A stretch of 5,962 bases of DNA. It comes from Desulfurococcales archaeon. Lineage in GTDB: Archaea > Thermoproteota > Thermoprotei_A > Sulfolobales > Desulfurococcaceae. Location: assembly GCA_015521265.1 (NCBI GenBank), contig WAON01000215.1, positions 1-5,962 of the forward strand, given 5' to 3'. Both the position numbers and the translations under genes were made by a program. Of the stretch, positions 1 through 5,845 are shown piece by piece (position 1 is the stretch's first letter; every line of letters begins with the position of its first letter). The notes under the pieces are model-generated. The model did not search any database. It was not told where the DNA came from and saw nothing but the letters and a program-made list of their open reading frames with translations.

Positions 1-188
1 CGGTAAACATTTTCCCAGAACCTGATTTCTTCCAAGACGCTACCTAAGCCTTTCTCGATTAGTATGATTAACGCTTCTGATCTATTGCTAGCTATGTTAT
101 ACTTTATCATCTTTTCAATAATCTCCAAATATCTCGCCGGCAGTCTAACCGAGATCACAGCAGACCTCCCCTTCAAGATAAACACCAT
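1..188 (-). CDS. Ribbon-helix-helix (CopG/MetJ/Arc-type) DNA-binding protein, partial (3' end outside window)
   Basis: Reading the minus strand from an ATG at 188 gives 62 residues with no stop before the window edge. Residues 10-17 (AVISVRLP) form the alternating hydrophobic/basic strand of a ribbon-helix-helix fold. They are followed by a first helix (about 18-31), a turn with the SNRSEAL motif at 34-40, and a second helix to about 55. This order is characteristic of the RHH family, which binds DNA as dimers, usually as an autorepressor or antitoxin. A GTG at 185 is an alternative start. No Shine-Dalgarno sequence precedes either start, so a leaderless or very short-leader transcript is likely. 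A perfect 12-bp palindrome lies 6-17 bases upstream and could be its operator. The C-terminal part, which would show any extra domain, is missing. The fold call is firm; the biological role is unknown. Confidence 0.8.
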   Translation of the reverse strand, partial: MVFILKGRSAVISVRLPARYLEIIEKMIKYNIASNRSEALIILIEKGLGSVLEEIRFWENVY

Positions 189-193
189 AAACA

Positions 194-205
194 ATTGTAT
201 ACAAT
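194..205. promoter_or_regulatory. Perfect 12-bp palindrome, candidate operator of the minus-strand RHH gene
   Basis: The sequence ATTGTATACAAT is its own reverse complement. It sits 6-17 bases upstream of the minus-strand RHH start at 188, where the transcription start of a leaderless crenarchaeal gene would be expected. RHH dimers typically bind short palindromic operators, so autoregulation is a reasonable inference. TATA-like stretches lie further upstream on the minus strand at about 207-218 and 226-234, but neither is a strong match. Confidence 0.4.
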
Positions 206-400
206 GTAAACATATGAATTCAACACTAATATACCTTAACGCCCGGATCTGCCTGCTCCACCACTACGAAACACTATTAATACAGCTAATAATTTCACGC
301 TATTAACAAGTAGAACACGATCACGAGATTTTCTATGGGAGATAATGCTGAAACCCCAGCTGCTAAGCACCAATATATAATATGCCGTATAAACTACTCA

Positions 401-431
401 ACTAAATCCCCAATAACAATGAGGGATTAGT
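401..431 (-). terminator. Stem-loop overlapping the stop codon of the minus-strand surface protein
   Basis: ACTA-A-ATCCC (401-410) pairs with GGGATTAGT (423-431), giving nine base pairs with a single bulged A and a 12-base loop. The TAA stop of the minus-strand gene (429-427) is inside the right arm. On the minus strand the sequence beyond the stem is only mildly T-rich, so this is a weak candidate for a 3' end structure. The rest of 189-426 shows no gene on either strand that I can support. Confidence 0.3.
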
Positions 432-927
432 GGTCGTCGCCCATGTGACATGGGCATTCTTCACCGGCTGGCTTGAAGGGTTGTAGGGGCTTTATCGTAT
501 AGTTTTCATTAGTAAACTCTATTTCTAAGGGATGCATCTCTATCATCATCCCTCTAGGCTCCATCCGCATATAGCCGGTGATGACTACGCTGTCATTGAC
601 CGATACATATCTAGAAATTACTTTTTCCGAAGGGGCTTCCACAACTGTCCCATTATTAAACCTGATGATCCAATTACCGGTTAATGGAACATAGTATTCT
701 CGATCACCATGGACTATTATACTGTTAGTAGTAATGTTGTATACGGTACCGGTTAGAACTGTTTTCTCGTACAGTTCACTAGGTCTACTATCTCCGCCGA
801 ATATGTGTTCAAACATTTCCGGGAACATGAAGCGCCATTGGCTTGCTAGGACTAGTATCGTTATTGTTGAGAATAATACGATTGAGGCTAGAACTACTGC
901 GAATACGAGTTTGGATTCATCACTCAT
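427..927 (-). CDS. Membrane-anchored extracytoplasmic protein, Met/His-rich with Cys/His tail; unknown family
   Basis: This is a 166-residue protein that I do not recognise as a named family. A single hydrophobic helix (about 8-29) behind a short charged N-terminus suggests a signal anchor with the rest outside the cell. Four Asn-X-Ser/Thr sequons (N64, N92, N111, N142) fit an archaeal surface glycoprotein. Residues about 55-138 alternate in beta-strand-like fashion, possibly an OB-like barrel. Potential soft-metal ligands cluster in three places: M34/M38/H41, M120/M122/M127/M128/M131/H132, and the C-terminus with C158, C160, H161, M162 and H166. The start at 927 is supported by GGTGGT (936-931 on minus) three bases upstream. 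The gene is divergent from a regulator and a CopB-type ATPase. A role in binding copper outside the membrane is my inference from residues and context, not a family assignment. Confidence 0.75.
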   Translation of the reverse strand: MSDESKLVFAVVLASIVLFSTITILVLASQWRFMFPEMFEHIFGGDSRPSELYEKTVLTGTVYNITTNSIIVHGDREYYVPLTGNWIIRFNNGTVVEAPSEKVISRYVSVNDSVVITGYMRMEPRGMMIEMHPLEIEFTNENYTIKPLQPFKPAGEECPCHMGDDH

Positions 928-940
928 TTTACCACCACTT
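928..940 (-). promoter_or_regulatory. Ribosome binding site GGTGGT of the minus-strand surface protein
   Basis: On the minus strand GGTGGT (936-931) lies three bases before the ATG at 927. It matches the archaeal anti-Shine-Dalgarno end of 16S rRNA and decides the start. The implied leader means transcription starts inside or beyond the adjacent inverted repeat. A weak BRE/TATA-like stretch, six A followed by GGCTTATCC, lies at about 990-976 on the minus strand. Confidence 0.5.
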
Positions 941-943
941 GAA

Positions 944-1011
944 ACGCGTAAACCCCTCCCTAAGTTGATCGGCTTGGATAAGCCTTTTTTCTTCGAGGAG
1001 GGGCTTCGCGT
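944..1011. repeat. Nested inverted repeat in the divergent intergenic region
   Basis: ACGCG (944-948) pairs with CGCGT (1007-1011), and CCCCTCC (953-959) pairs with GGAGGGG (997-1003). The two segments are separated by internal loops of 4 and 3 bases, giving 12 base pairs in the outer stem. Inside the loop GGCTT (971-975) and AAGCC (980-984) make a second perfect stem with a GGAT loop. The GC-rich arms stand out from the AT-rich surroundings. The element could be an operator or cruciform shared by the divergent promoters, a structured 5' leader, or a small RNA; sequence alone does not decide. Confidence 0.55.
971..990 (+). terminator. Intrinsic-terminator-like stem-loop plus six T inside the larger inverted repeat
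   Basis: The stem GGCTT/AAGCC with a four-base loop is followed at once by six T on the plus strand (985-990). This is the layout of a Rho-independent terminator or an attenuator. No plus-strand gene ends upstream, so if real it would stop a short leader or an antisense transcript. Archaeal termination relies mainly on the T tract, so the stem may be incidental. Confidence 0.3.
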
Positions 1012-1061
1012 TCTTGGATTACGTTACGGCTTATACCCCTATTAAATTCTTTGTACCGGTT

Positions 1062-1110
1062 AAAAAAGTTTAATAGTGGTCTAATCCATAGCCTGTCATA
1101 GTGGTCTGAT
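1062..1110 (+). promoter_or_regulatory. Promoter and leader of the CPYC regulator, with a 13-bp direct repeat as candidate operator
   Basis: A purine-rich BRE-like AAAAAAG (1062-1068) runs into a TATA-like TTTAATA (1069-1075). Archaeal spacing would place the transcription start near 1096-1099, leaving a leader of about 12-15 bases with GTGGT (1101-1105) five bases before the ATG. Two copies of a 13-mer, ATAGTGGTCTAAT (1073-1085) and ATAGTGGTCTGAT (1098-1110), differ at one base and are spaced 25 bases start to start. One copy abuts the TATA box and the other covers the expected start site and ribosome binding site. This is good placement for a repressor operator, probably for autoregulation by the gene that follows. 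Confidence 0.5.
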
Positions 1111-1665
1111 ATGAACCTCATACCGTTAATTGCGAGGATCGTTGAAGCTAAAGCGCTAGCCGATGAAGTAAGAATCCTGATCCTAGAGCTTTTATCTCAG
1201 AAGCCTATGAGTGTATATGAGATCGCTGAAGAATTGAAGAAGAGGGGACTTTACAAGGATATCAATACGATCAGGTACCATATACGGTTGTTGAAGGATG
1301 CGGGCTTAATAAGTCTAGTGGGTGTTAAGGAGGTTAAGGGCGGCGTACTTAAATATTATGCTTCTAGACGGAAAGTATACCCGGTAGAAGCCCCGCCGGA
1401 TATTGAGGAGAAGATCAAGCCTATCTCCAACTACCTATACAACGATTTGAAAAAGCTGGTTTTGAAAACGGTTATGGAGAATAGAGATGTTATCGTTGAA
1501 GCTGCAAAGAGCCTAAAACCCTGCCCCTACTGTATAACTAGACACTTCGCCGAATACATTATACTAGAAGCATTCCGCTACACTCTTGGAAAATTAATGA
1601 ATGATCCAGAGGTTAAGGAGGTTCTCGAGGGATTAGAACCCTATAGGCGGGGTTATAAGTTATAA
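1111..1665 (+). CDS. Winged-helix (ArsR-like) transcriptional regulator with C-terminal CPYC motif, putative metal sensor
   Basis: This 184-residue protein has an N-terminal winged helix-turn-helix at about residues 8-85. ALADEVRILILELL is the first helix, SVYEIAEELKKRG the second, and INTIRYHIRLLKDAGLI (51-67) the recognition helix, followed by the wing at 69-84. This resembles ArsR-type domains. The C-terminal half (about 95-184) is helical and holds the only two cysteines, in C138-P-Y-C141, followed by H145, a plausible site for a thiophilic metal. It lies 18 bases upstream of a CopB-type ATPase and is probably cotranscribed with it, so control of metal efflux is likely. The start is supported by GTGGT five bases upstream. 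It is not the TRASH-domain CopR/CopT-type copper regulator known from Sulfolobales. DNA binding is a confident call; metal sensing is inferred, and redox sensing by the Cys pair is the main alternative. Confidence 0.8.
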   Translation: MNLIPLIARIVEAKALADEVRILILELLSQKPMSVYEIAEELKKRGLYKDINTIRYHIRLLKDAGLISLVGVKEVKGGVLKYYASRRKVYPVEAPPDIEEKIKPISNYLYNDLKKLVLKTVMENRDVIVEAAKSLKPCPYCITRHFAEYIILEAFRYTLGKLMNDPEVKEVLEGLEPYRRGYKL

Positions 1666-1683
1666 TTGTAGAGTTGAATAGTT

Positions 1684-3717
1684 ATGAATCATGATCATCC
1701 TAATATGGAGCATACACATAAACATTCTCATACACAATCGGGGATCGGTAAAGCCGGACACGGCGATCACTCACACCATGATCACACGGCTATGATAAGG
1801 GATTATTGGAGAAGGTTTATTGTATCCCTAACCTTGACATTCCCGATCATAATTTTATCTCCAAGTCTTCAATCATTCATAGGGTTCAGCGTTGAATTCC
1901 CGGGTAGGCTGGTAATACTTTGGATCTTGTCAACAATTGTCTATATCTATGGTGGTAAACCTTTCCTAGTTGGACTGGTTAGAGAAGTAAGGATGAAGCT
2001 TCCGAGTATGATGACTCTTATAGGTGTAGCAATAAGCGTAGCATACATTTACAGTTCGCTAGTAACATTCCTAATAACAGGTAAAACCTTCTTCTGGGAG
2101 CTTGCAACACTGATCGATGTAATGCTTATCGGGCACTGGATTGAGATGAAGAGTATACTGGGGGCTTCTAAAGCTGTTGAGAAACTAGTTAAGGCAATGC
2201 CTAGCACAGCCCACTTAGTAGGGGATGATGGATCAATTATAGAAGTACATGTCTCGAGAATTAAGAAGGGTGATAAAATACTAGTTAAGCCCGGCGAGAA
2301 GATACCTGTTGACGGCGTAGTTGTAGAGGGTAGTTCCAGTATTGATGAATCACTGGTTACCGGGGAGTCTAAACCAGTCTATAAAACTACTGGTTCAAAA
2401 GTTATCGCTGGAACGGTGAACCTCGATGGATCATTGATCGTTGAAGCGATAGCTGTTGGGAAAGATACTTATCTATCACAAGTAGTCGAGCTGATCAAGA
2501 ATATACAGGCTAGCAGGTCTAGGCTTCAAGATCTTGCTGGGAGAGTTGCTAAGTGGTTGACAATTATTGCTTTAACAGTTGGATCGATAACATTCATAGT
2601 ATGGTTCCTATATATGGGGGGTCCAGTATTTGCCCTCGAGAGGGCTGTAACCGTAATGGTTATCACATGCCCTCACGCGTTAGGACTAGCTATACCACTA
2701 GTTGTCTCCCGGTCTACAGCTATAACTGCTAGCAGTGGGGTATTGATTAGGAATAGATCGGTTTTCGAGAGGGCTTACAGGATAGATACCGTAGTAATTG
2801 ATAAGACTGGGACTTTAACGAAGGGGAAGCCTATCGTTGTAGATGTTGTAGCGGTTAAGGAGGGAATAGATGTAAGGGATATAATCCAGTACGCTGTAAG
2901 CATTGAGAAACACAGCAGTCACCCATTAGCAGAGGCTATCGTAAAACATGCTGAAGAGCAGGGAATTATACCATTAAATGTAACTAGTTTCAAGAATATT
3001 CCGGGCATAGGTGTTGAAGGATTTATTAATGGTTCACGGATAGTTATTGCTTCACCTAAATACATCGAGGAGAGAACAGGTGATCTACCGGCTGCGACAA
3101 GGAAATATATTGATGAAGGATACACTATCGCCTATGTATTGATGAATGATGAATTAATTGGTGCAATAATACTAGACGACGAGATTAGGGAGGAGTCCAG
3201 GATAGCTGTCCGGGAGTTGAAGAAGAGGGGTATAAGAGTAGTAATGCTGACAGGGGATGCTGAAAACGTTGCTAGGAGAGTAGCCGGGGAGCTCGGGATC
3301 GATGAGTACTATGCCGAAGTACTACCACACGAGAAAGCAGGTGTAGTCCATAAGCTTAGAATTAGTAACAGGATTGTTGCAATGGTTGGAGACGGCGTAA
3401 ACGATGCACCAGCACTAATCGAGGCCGACGTGGGTATAGCAATTGGTGCAGGAACAGATATCGCTATTGAATCAGCAGATATAATACTGGTAAAGAATGA
3501 TCCAAGGGACATAGTATCAGCAATAGACCTATCAGCTAAAACATATAGGAAGATAAAACAGAACCTATTATGGGCTGTTGGATACAATGTATTCGCAATC
3601 CCGGCGGCAGCGGGTGCATTATACTTCCTAGGATTCCTACTACCACCAGCGATCGGTGCATTACTAATGTCCGCTAGCACTGTTATAGTTGCAGTTAATG
3701 CTTCAACTCTAAAATAG
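1684..3717 (+). CDS. copB: Copper-translocating P1B-type ATPase, CopB subgroup (CPH motif, His-rich N-terminus)
   Basis: This 677-residue membrane pump uses ATP to export copper. The first 34 residues hold 11 histidines, a His-rich metal-binding tail in place of a CxxC domain. Membrane helices are near 43-62, 74-92, 107-130, 135-158, 288-311, 319-345, 629-651 and 652-675. The actuator domain carries TGES (226-229). The phosphorylation site is D373 in DKTGT, with the HP motif at 413-414, GIGVEG (441-446) for nucleotide binding, TGD (523-525) and GDGVND (569-574). The transport site has CPH (329-331) in helix 6, YN (634-635) in helix 7 and MSASTVIVAVN (662-672) in helix 8, the signature of the P1B-3 (CopB) branch. 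The family is known to move copper, Cu(II) or Cu(I) depending on the member. All catalytic residues are present. The gene follows the regulator by 18 bases, with only a weak GAGTTG-like site, so it is probably cotranscribed. Confidence 0.92.
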   Translation: MNHDHPNMEHTHKHSHTQSGIGKAGHGDHSHHDHTAMIRDYWRRFIVSLTLTFPIIILSPSLQSFIGFSVEFPGRLVILWILSTIVYIYGGKPFLVGLVREVRMKLPSMMTLIGVAISVAYIYSSLVTFLITGKTFFWELATLIDVMLIGHWIEMKSILGASKAVEKLVKAMPSTAHLVGDDGSIIEVHVSRIKKGDKILVKPGEKIPVDGVVVEGSSSIDESLVTGESKPVYKTTGSKVIAGTVNLDGSLIVEAIAVGKDTYLSQVVELIKNIQASRSRLQDLAGRVAKWLTIIALTVGSITFIVWFLYMGGPVFALERAVTVMVITCPHALGLAIPLVVSRSTAITASSGVLIRNRSVFERAYRIDTVVIDKTGTLTKGKPIVVDVVAVKEGIDVRDIIQYAVSIEKHSSHPLAEAIVKHAEEQGIIPLNVTSFKNIPGIGVEGFINGSRIVIASPKYIEERTGDLPAATRKYIDEGYTIAYVLMNDELIGAIILDDEIREESRIAVRELKKRGIRVVMLTGDAENVARRVAGELGIDEYYAEVLPHEKAGVVHKLRISNRIVAMVGDGVNDAPALIEADVGIAIGAGTDIAIESADIILVKNDPRDIVSAIDLSAKTYRKIKQNLLWAVGYNVFAIPAAAGALYFLGFLLPPAIGALLMSASTVIVAVNASTLK

Positions 3718-3740
3718 TATATATCCCGAGGCATCTTTCT

Positions 3741-3798
3741 CAAAAATAATTCCTTTTATTCACCGGTTTGAGTCCTCTGGTTTAAATGGTGTTTATGA
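3741..3798 (+). promoter_or_regulatory. Putative promoter and ribosome binding site of the second P-type ATPase
   Basis: An A-rich stretch (3742-3749) precedes a TATA-like CTTTTATT (3753-3760). Archaeal spacing puts the start site near 3783, leaving a leader of about 16 bases. GGTG (3788-3791) lies seven bases before the ATG at 3799 and supports that start; the ATG at 3795 is out of frame and quickly reaches a stop. The pyrimidine-rich stretch at 3731-3740 just upstream could help end the copB transcript. The second ATPase may therefore be expressed separately from the regulator-copB unit. Confidence 0.4.
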
Positions 3799-5589
3799 AT
3801 GGATCGAGATGAGCTGGGTGAAATACTGTATTGGTTACTGGTTGGTATTATTAGCCTTGCAATATTCCTTATCAGCCTCCTAGGCATTCACCACCATGTA
3901 TTCGATTATTTACTACTCATATTATCACTAGTGATCCTATCGAGGATGACTTATATCCTCCTGACTAGGAAGAGGGTCTCCGTTGATTTACTAATGGGTA
4001 CTGCAGGGCTTGCTACGTGGTATCTGCACGCTTATATCGAGGGCTTCCTAATATTTACACTCTACGCTGCATCCGAGCTTATCGAGGAGTACTCGGAGAT
4101 TAATGCTAAGAAGAAGCTGACCGATCTAAGGGAGCTAGCACCTAGTTTTATCGATGTTAAGACTGGTAATAGTGTATTGAGGAAGAAGCTAGATGAAGTA
4201 GTAGTGGGAGACGCTGTACTCGTTAAGCCTGGCGGTGTTGTACCAGTTGATGGAGTTATTGTTAAGGGTGAATCCATCTTCGATACCTCCTACGTTACAG
4301 GCGAGTCTAGCCCAGTGTATTTAAAGAGTGGGGATAGAGTTTACAGTGGATACATTAACAGGGATCGACTGGTTACGGTGAAAGCTTTAAGGAAGCCGGC
4401 TGATTCAATGCTCCAATTACTAGTTAGGGAAGCAGAAAAGGCTTTGGAGAGGAAGGCTTTTATTCAGAGGTTTATTGAGAAGTTTTCACAGCCCTACACC
4501 CTGATCGTTCTCGGAGTATTCGCGTTAACCTCGGCAGTGTTCGGATTATACCGTGGATTATCAATATTACTAGCCGGATGCCCCAGTGCCTTCATATTAT
4601 CAACTAGTACTGCAACAGCATACACGATAACAGTTCTAAGCAGGAGATCAGTAGTTGTTAGGGGAGGAATAGTTCTCGAGAAAGCTAGCAGGGTTAAAAC
4701 CCTTGTACTAGATAAAACCGGTACAATAACCCTTGGCGAAATGAGGGTTTCAAAAGTATTAACAATTAATCATAGTAGGAGGGAATTATTGAGGCTGGCT
4801 GGTGCAGCTGCAAAAGCAAGCGATCACCCGGTTTCAAGGATCCTTGCACACATGAGCGACTTAATACCCATTGAAGCAGTCGAGCATCCCGGTAAAGGTG
4901 TTGAAGCCCGAGTGAATGGTTTAAAAGTCTACATTGGATCCCGGAGGTATATTTCAGAAATAACAGGAGGTATCCCAGAATATCATAGCTGCGGTGAAGG
5001 AGTCCTCGAGGTACATGTAGCATTTAACGATGAATATGCTGGAACCATATGCCTCGAGGAAAAGATAGCTGATGAGACAATTAATGTTATAGATGAATTG
5101 AAAAAGATGAATCTAAACCCCGTAATAGCCAGCGGCGATCGCCCTGAGAGAGTTGGAAGGATTGCTTCAACGCTTGGAATAAAGGAGTATTATGGAGGAT
5201 TACTACCCAGTGATAAAAAGGAACTAGTAGTTAAGCTTAAAACTATGAGAGGGCCCGTTGCTTTCGTCGGAGACGGGATCAATGATGTAGAAGCAATTGC
5301 AGAAGCAGACGTGGGGATCGCTATTGGTAGTTTAAGAGTTGTATCCAATATAGGCGATGCAGTACTAGTAAACGGGGTTAAAGGACTGCCCAAACTGTTA
5401 AAAGTTGCGGGGAGATACATGAAGACAATCCAATTATCAACGATAATCGTATCAACTGTAAAGCTTGGAGCAATGACGCTGGGCTTAGCCGGGCTAATAC
5501 CCTTATGGATGGTTGTAGGATTAGGGGACGATGGATCAACAATACTAGCAATCCTAATAATAAGCTACCTACTAGGAAAAACTAGGTAA
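3799..5589 (+). CDS. Heavy-metal P1B-type ATPase, divergent, with CPS transport motif and no N-terminal metal-binding domain
   Basis: This 596-residue pump has eight predicted membrane helices (near 9-29, 34-55, 61-78, 80-97, 233-251, 255-278, 544-565, 567-592). The actuator domain has TGES (167-170). The catalytic aspartate is D305 in DKTGT, with HP at 343-344, GKGVEA (365-370), SGD (445-447) and GDGIND (491-496), so the ATPase core looks active. The helix-6 motif is CPS (261-263), not CPC or CPH. Helix 7 has K555 and helix 8 has D577-D578-G, which line up roughly with the Lys and Asp that define Zn/Cd/Pb pumps such as ZntA. GDGIND is followed by VEAI where APAL is usual, and the GTD stretch after GIAIG is replaced. 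There is no CxxC or long His tail; three His (31-33) lie in the first, probably external, loop. Heavy-metal export is confident; the metal is uncertain, with Zn/Cd/Pb favoured over copper. Confidence 0.88.
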   Translation: MDRDELGEILYWLLVGIISLAIFLISLLGIHHHVFDYLLLILSLVILSRMTYILLTRKRVSVDLLMGTAGLATWYLHAYIEGFLIFTLYAASELIEEYSEINAKKKLTDLRELAPSFIDVKTGNSVLRKKLDEVVVGDAVLVKPGGVVPVDGVIVKGESIFDTSYVTGESSPVYLKSGDRVYSGYINRDRLVTVKALRKPADSMLQLLVREAEKALERKAFIQRFIEKFSQPYTLIVLGVFALTSAVFGLYRGLSILLAGCPSAFILSTSTATAYTITVLSRRSVVVRGGIVLEKASRVKTLVLDKTGTITLGEMRVSKVLTINHSRRELLRLAGAAAKASDHPVSRILAHMSDLIPIEAVEHPGKGVEARVNGLKVYIGSRRYISEITGGIPEYHSCGEGVLEVHVAFNDEYAGTICLEEKIADETINVIDELKKMNLNPVIASGDRPERVGRIASTLGIKEYYGGLLPSDKKELVVKLKTMRGPVAFVGDGINDVEAIAEADVGIAIGSLRVVSNIGDAVLVNGVKGLPKLLKVAGRYMKTIQLSTIIVSTVKLGAMTLGLAGLIPLWMVVGLGDDGSTILAILIISYLLGKTR

Positions 5590-5591
5590 TT

Positions 5592-5606
5592 ACTTATCAG
5601 GTAAGT
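5592..5606 (+). terminator. Small stem-loop just after the second ATPase
   Basis: ACTTA (5592-5596) pairs with TAAGT (5602-5606) around a TCAGG loop, three bases after the TAA stop. The stem is short and no T tract follows directly. The first clear run of five T is at 5704-5708. It may be a 3' structure but could be chance. Confidence 0.2.
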
Positions 5607-5649
5607 CGAATGATACAATGCCTTCAACGCGTTGCTCCTTGATTTAAAC

Positions 5650-5682
5650 CTACGATTTCCCTACTGCATCGTAGAATTCTAC
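5650..5682. repeat. Composite palindromes in the intergenic region before the right-edge RHH gene
   Basis: CTACGAT (5650-5656) pairs perfectly with ATCGTAG (5668-5674) across an 11-base loop. The last four bases of that arm also begin GTAGAATTCTAC (5671-5682), a perfect 12-bp palindrome. The two structures share 5671-5674 and exclude each other. The rest of the 256-base gap (5590-5845) has only very short open frames (25 codons or fewer) and no RNA gene that I can support. Confidence 0.45.
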
Positions 5683-5790
5683 AACATGATCTATTTGTTA
5701 CCATTTTTCCCAGTGTTAAGTTCAAAATAAATACTATAATGAGTGTATTCCGTTATCATTGTCAAAAGCCGTTTTCAATATTAATCCAGT

Positions 5791-5845
5791 CTTTTTAAGA
5801 AAGCATTATTAATATGACTAGCTATTTATACATCTAGGTGATTAG
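5791..5845 (+). promoter_or_regulatory. Promoter and ribosome binding site of the right-edge RHH gene
   Basis: CTTTTTAAGA (5791-5800) is a TATA-like box placed so that transcription would start near 5822, giving a leader of about 24 bases. AGGTGA (5836-5841) is an excellent archaeal Shine-Dalgarno sequence four bases before the ATG at 5846. ATATTAAT (5778-5785) and ATTAATAT (5808-5815) form an 8-bp inverted repeat on either side of the TATA box, which may be an operator, though such AT-rich repeats arise easily by chance. Confidence 0.5.

Noticed and set aside
64..306. Open frame of 80 codons on plus
   Set aside because: It overlaps the RHH gene on the opposite strand, has no ribosome binding site or promoter, and its protein has no recognisable fold; the minus-strand reading gives a clear RHH domain.
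230..345. Possible tRNA or C/D box RNA, prompted by a CCA-like end near 258-263 and a CTGA near 350
   Set aside because: No tRNA A-box or T-arm consensus and no cloverleaf could be built, and there is no proper C box.
734..1045. Open frame of 103 codons on plus
   Set aside because: Most of it is antisense to the minus-strand surface protein, which has a good ribosome binding site and a coherent membrane anchor; the rest lies in the inverted repeat.
676..1062. Three copies of ACCGGTTA on plus (676-683, 748-755, 1055-1062), and a related ACCGGTT at 3762-3768, as a possible regulator site
   Set aside because: The first two encode Leu-Thr-Gly in the minus-strand protein and are explained by its sequence; two intergenic copies at different places relative to the TATA box are too few.
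5650..5682. CRISPR repeat
   Set aside because: The palindromic stretch occurs once, with no regularly spaced copies anywhere in the window.
5610..5760. Short open frames in the gap after the second ATPase, including 25- and 22-codon frames on minus
   Set aside because: They lack ribosome binding sites and recognisable features and are of a length expected by chance.
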